Under the pieces are notes generated by a model. That model did no database searches. It had not been told where the DNA came from and worked only from the letters and a program-made list of their open reading frames with translations. A DNA stretch of 12,462 nucleotides. Source: an uncultured Coriobacteriaceae bacterium (GTDB taxonomy: Bacteria > Actinomycetota > Coriobacteriia > Coriobacteriales > Atopobiaceae). A program made the position numbers and the translations under genes. Where the stretch lies: assembly GCA_900544655.1 (NCBI GenBank), contig UQWE01000027.1:1-12462 (forward strand), given 5' to 3'. Positions 12,426 to 12,462 of the stretch are shown here, piece after piece (positions within the stretch are counted from its first letter, which is position 1; every line of letters starts with the position of its first letter).

Positions 12426-12462
12426 GCGGAGGCTTGCGAGCGCGCCGAGCCTGGGTTCGCGC

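Noticed and set aside
1..12462. CRISPR array, rRNA, tRNA, insertion sequence or prophage genes
   Set aside because: No regularly spaced repeats, no tRNA/rRNA signatures and no transposase, integrase or phage-like proteins were seen on either strand.

Overview
The window is GC-rich and every convincing gene lies on the + strand. Codon use is strongly C/G-ending, and the gene set (Man-family PTS with ManO, EF-P, Asp23, NusB, XseB, and a 2,3-diaminopropionate/carbamoyl catabolic cluster) fits an anaerobic, gut-type high-GC Gram-positive. My best guess is the class Coriobacteriia (Olsenella/Atopobium/Collinsella relatives). That placement rests on overall character, not on a search.

Layout. (1) 2-79 is the Ala/Pro-rich tail of an upstream gene. 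(2) 156-1271 is an M24 Xaa-Pro aminopeptidase. (3) 1272-1620 is an AT-rich regulatory stretch with many inverted repeats and a plausible promoter. (4) 1621-4380 is a mannose-family PTS: fused EIIAB, EIIC, EIID. A strong terminator follows, then manO (DUF956) at 4472-4846. (5) 4922-6749 is a housekeeping block: efp, an Asp23-family gene, nusB and xseB, with its own promoter before efp and a terminator after xseB. (6) 6750-7127 is a second AT-rich regulatory stretch with three related operator-like sites. (7) 7128-12374 is a catabolic module: diaminopropionate ammonia-lyase (dpaL), YgeY-type M20 hydrolase, YgeW-type knotted carbamoyltransferase and carbamate kinase. It ends in a clear terminator at 12387-12425.

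How the genes work together. The PTS imports and phosphorylates a hexose through HPr, EIIA and EIIB. The last module looks like a fermentative nitrogen-compound pathway. YgeY would process an upstream amide or ureido compound. YgeW would transfer a carbamoyl group from a ureido-amino acid to phosphate. Carbamate kinase would turn the carbamoyl phosphate into ATP, ammonia and CO2. DpaL would split diaminopropionate into pyruvate and ammonia. These genes are homologues of the E. coli ygeW-ygeX-ygeY-yqeA set, which has been tied to anaerobic purine/urate breakdown in gut bacteria. The purine-attacking enzymes themselves are not in this window.

Most notable: two copies of a palindromic repeat (core arms gttgacaaaggga/tccctttgtcaac). 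One copy supplies the current xseB stop codon and appears to have cut off the original 3' end. Also notable are three related CAAAC-N5-GTTTG operators in front of dpaL, and the placement of the PTS block between pepP and efp, which are neighbours in many Gram-positives.
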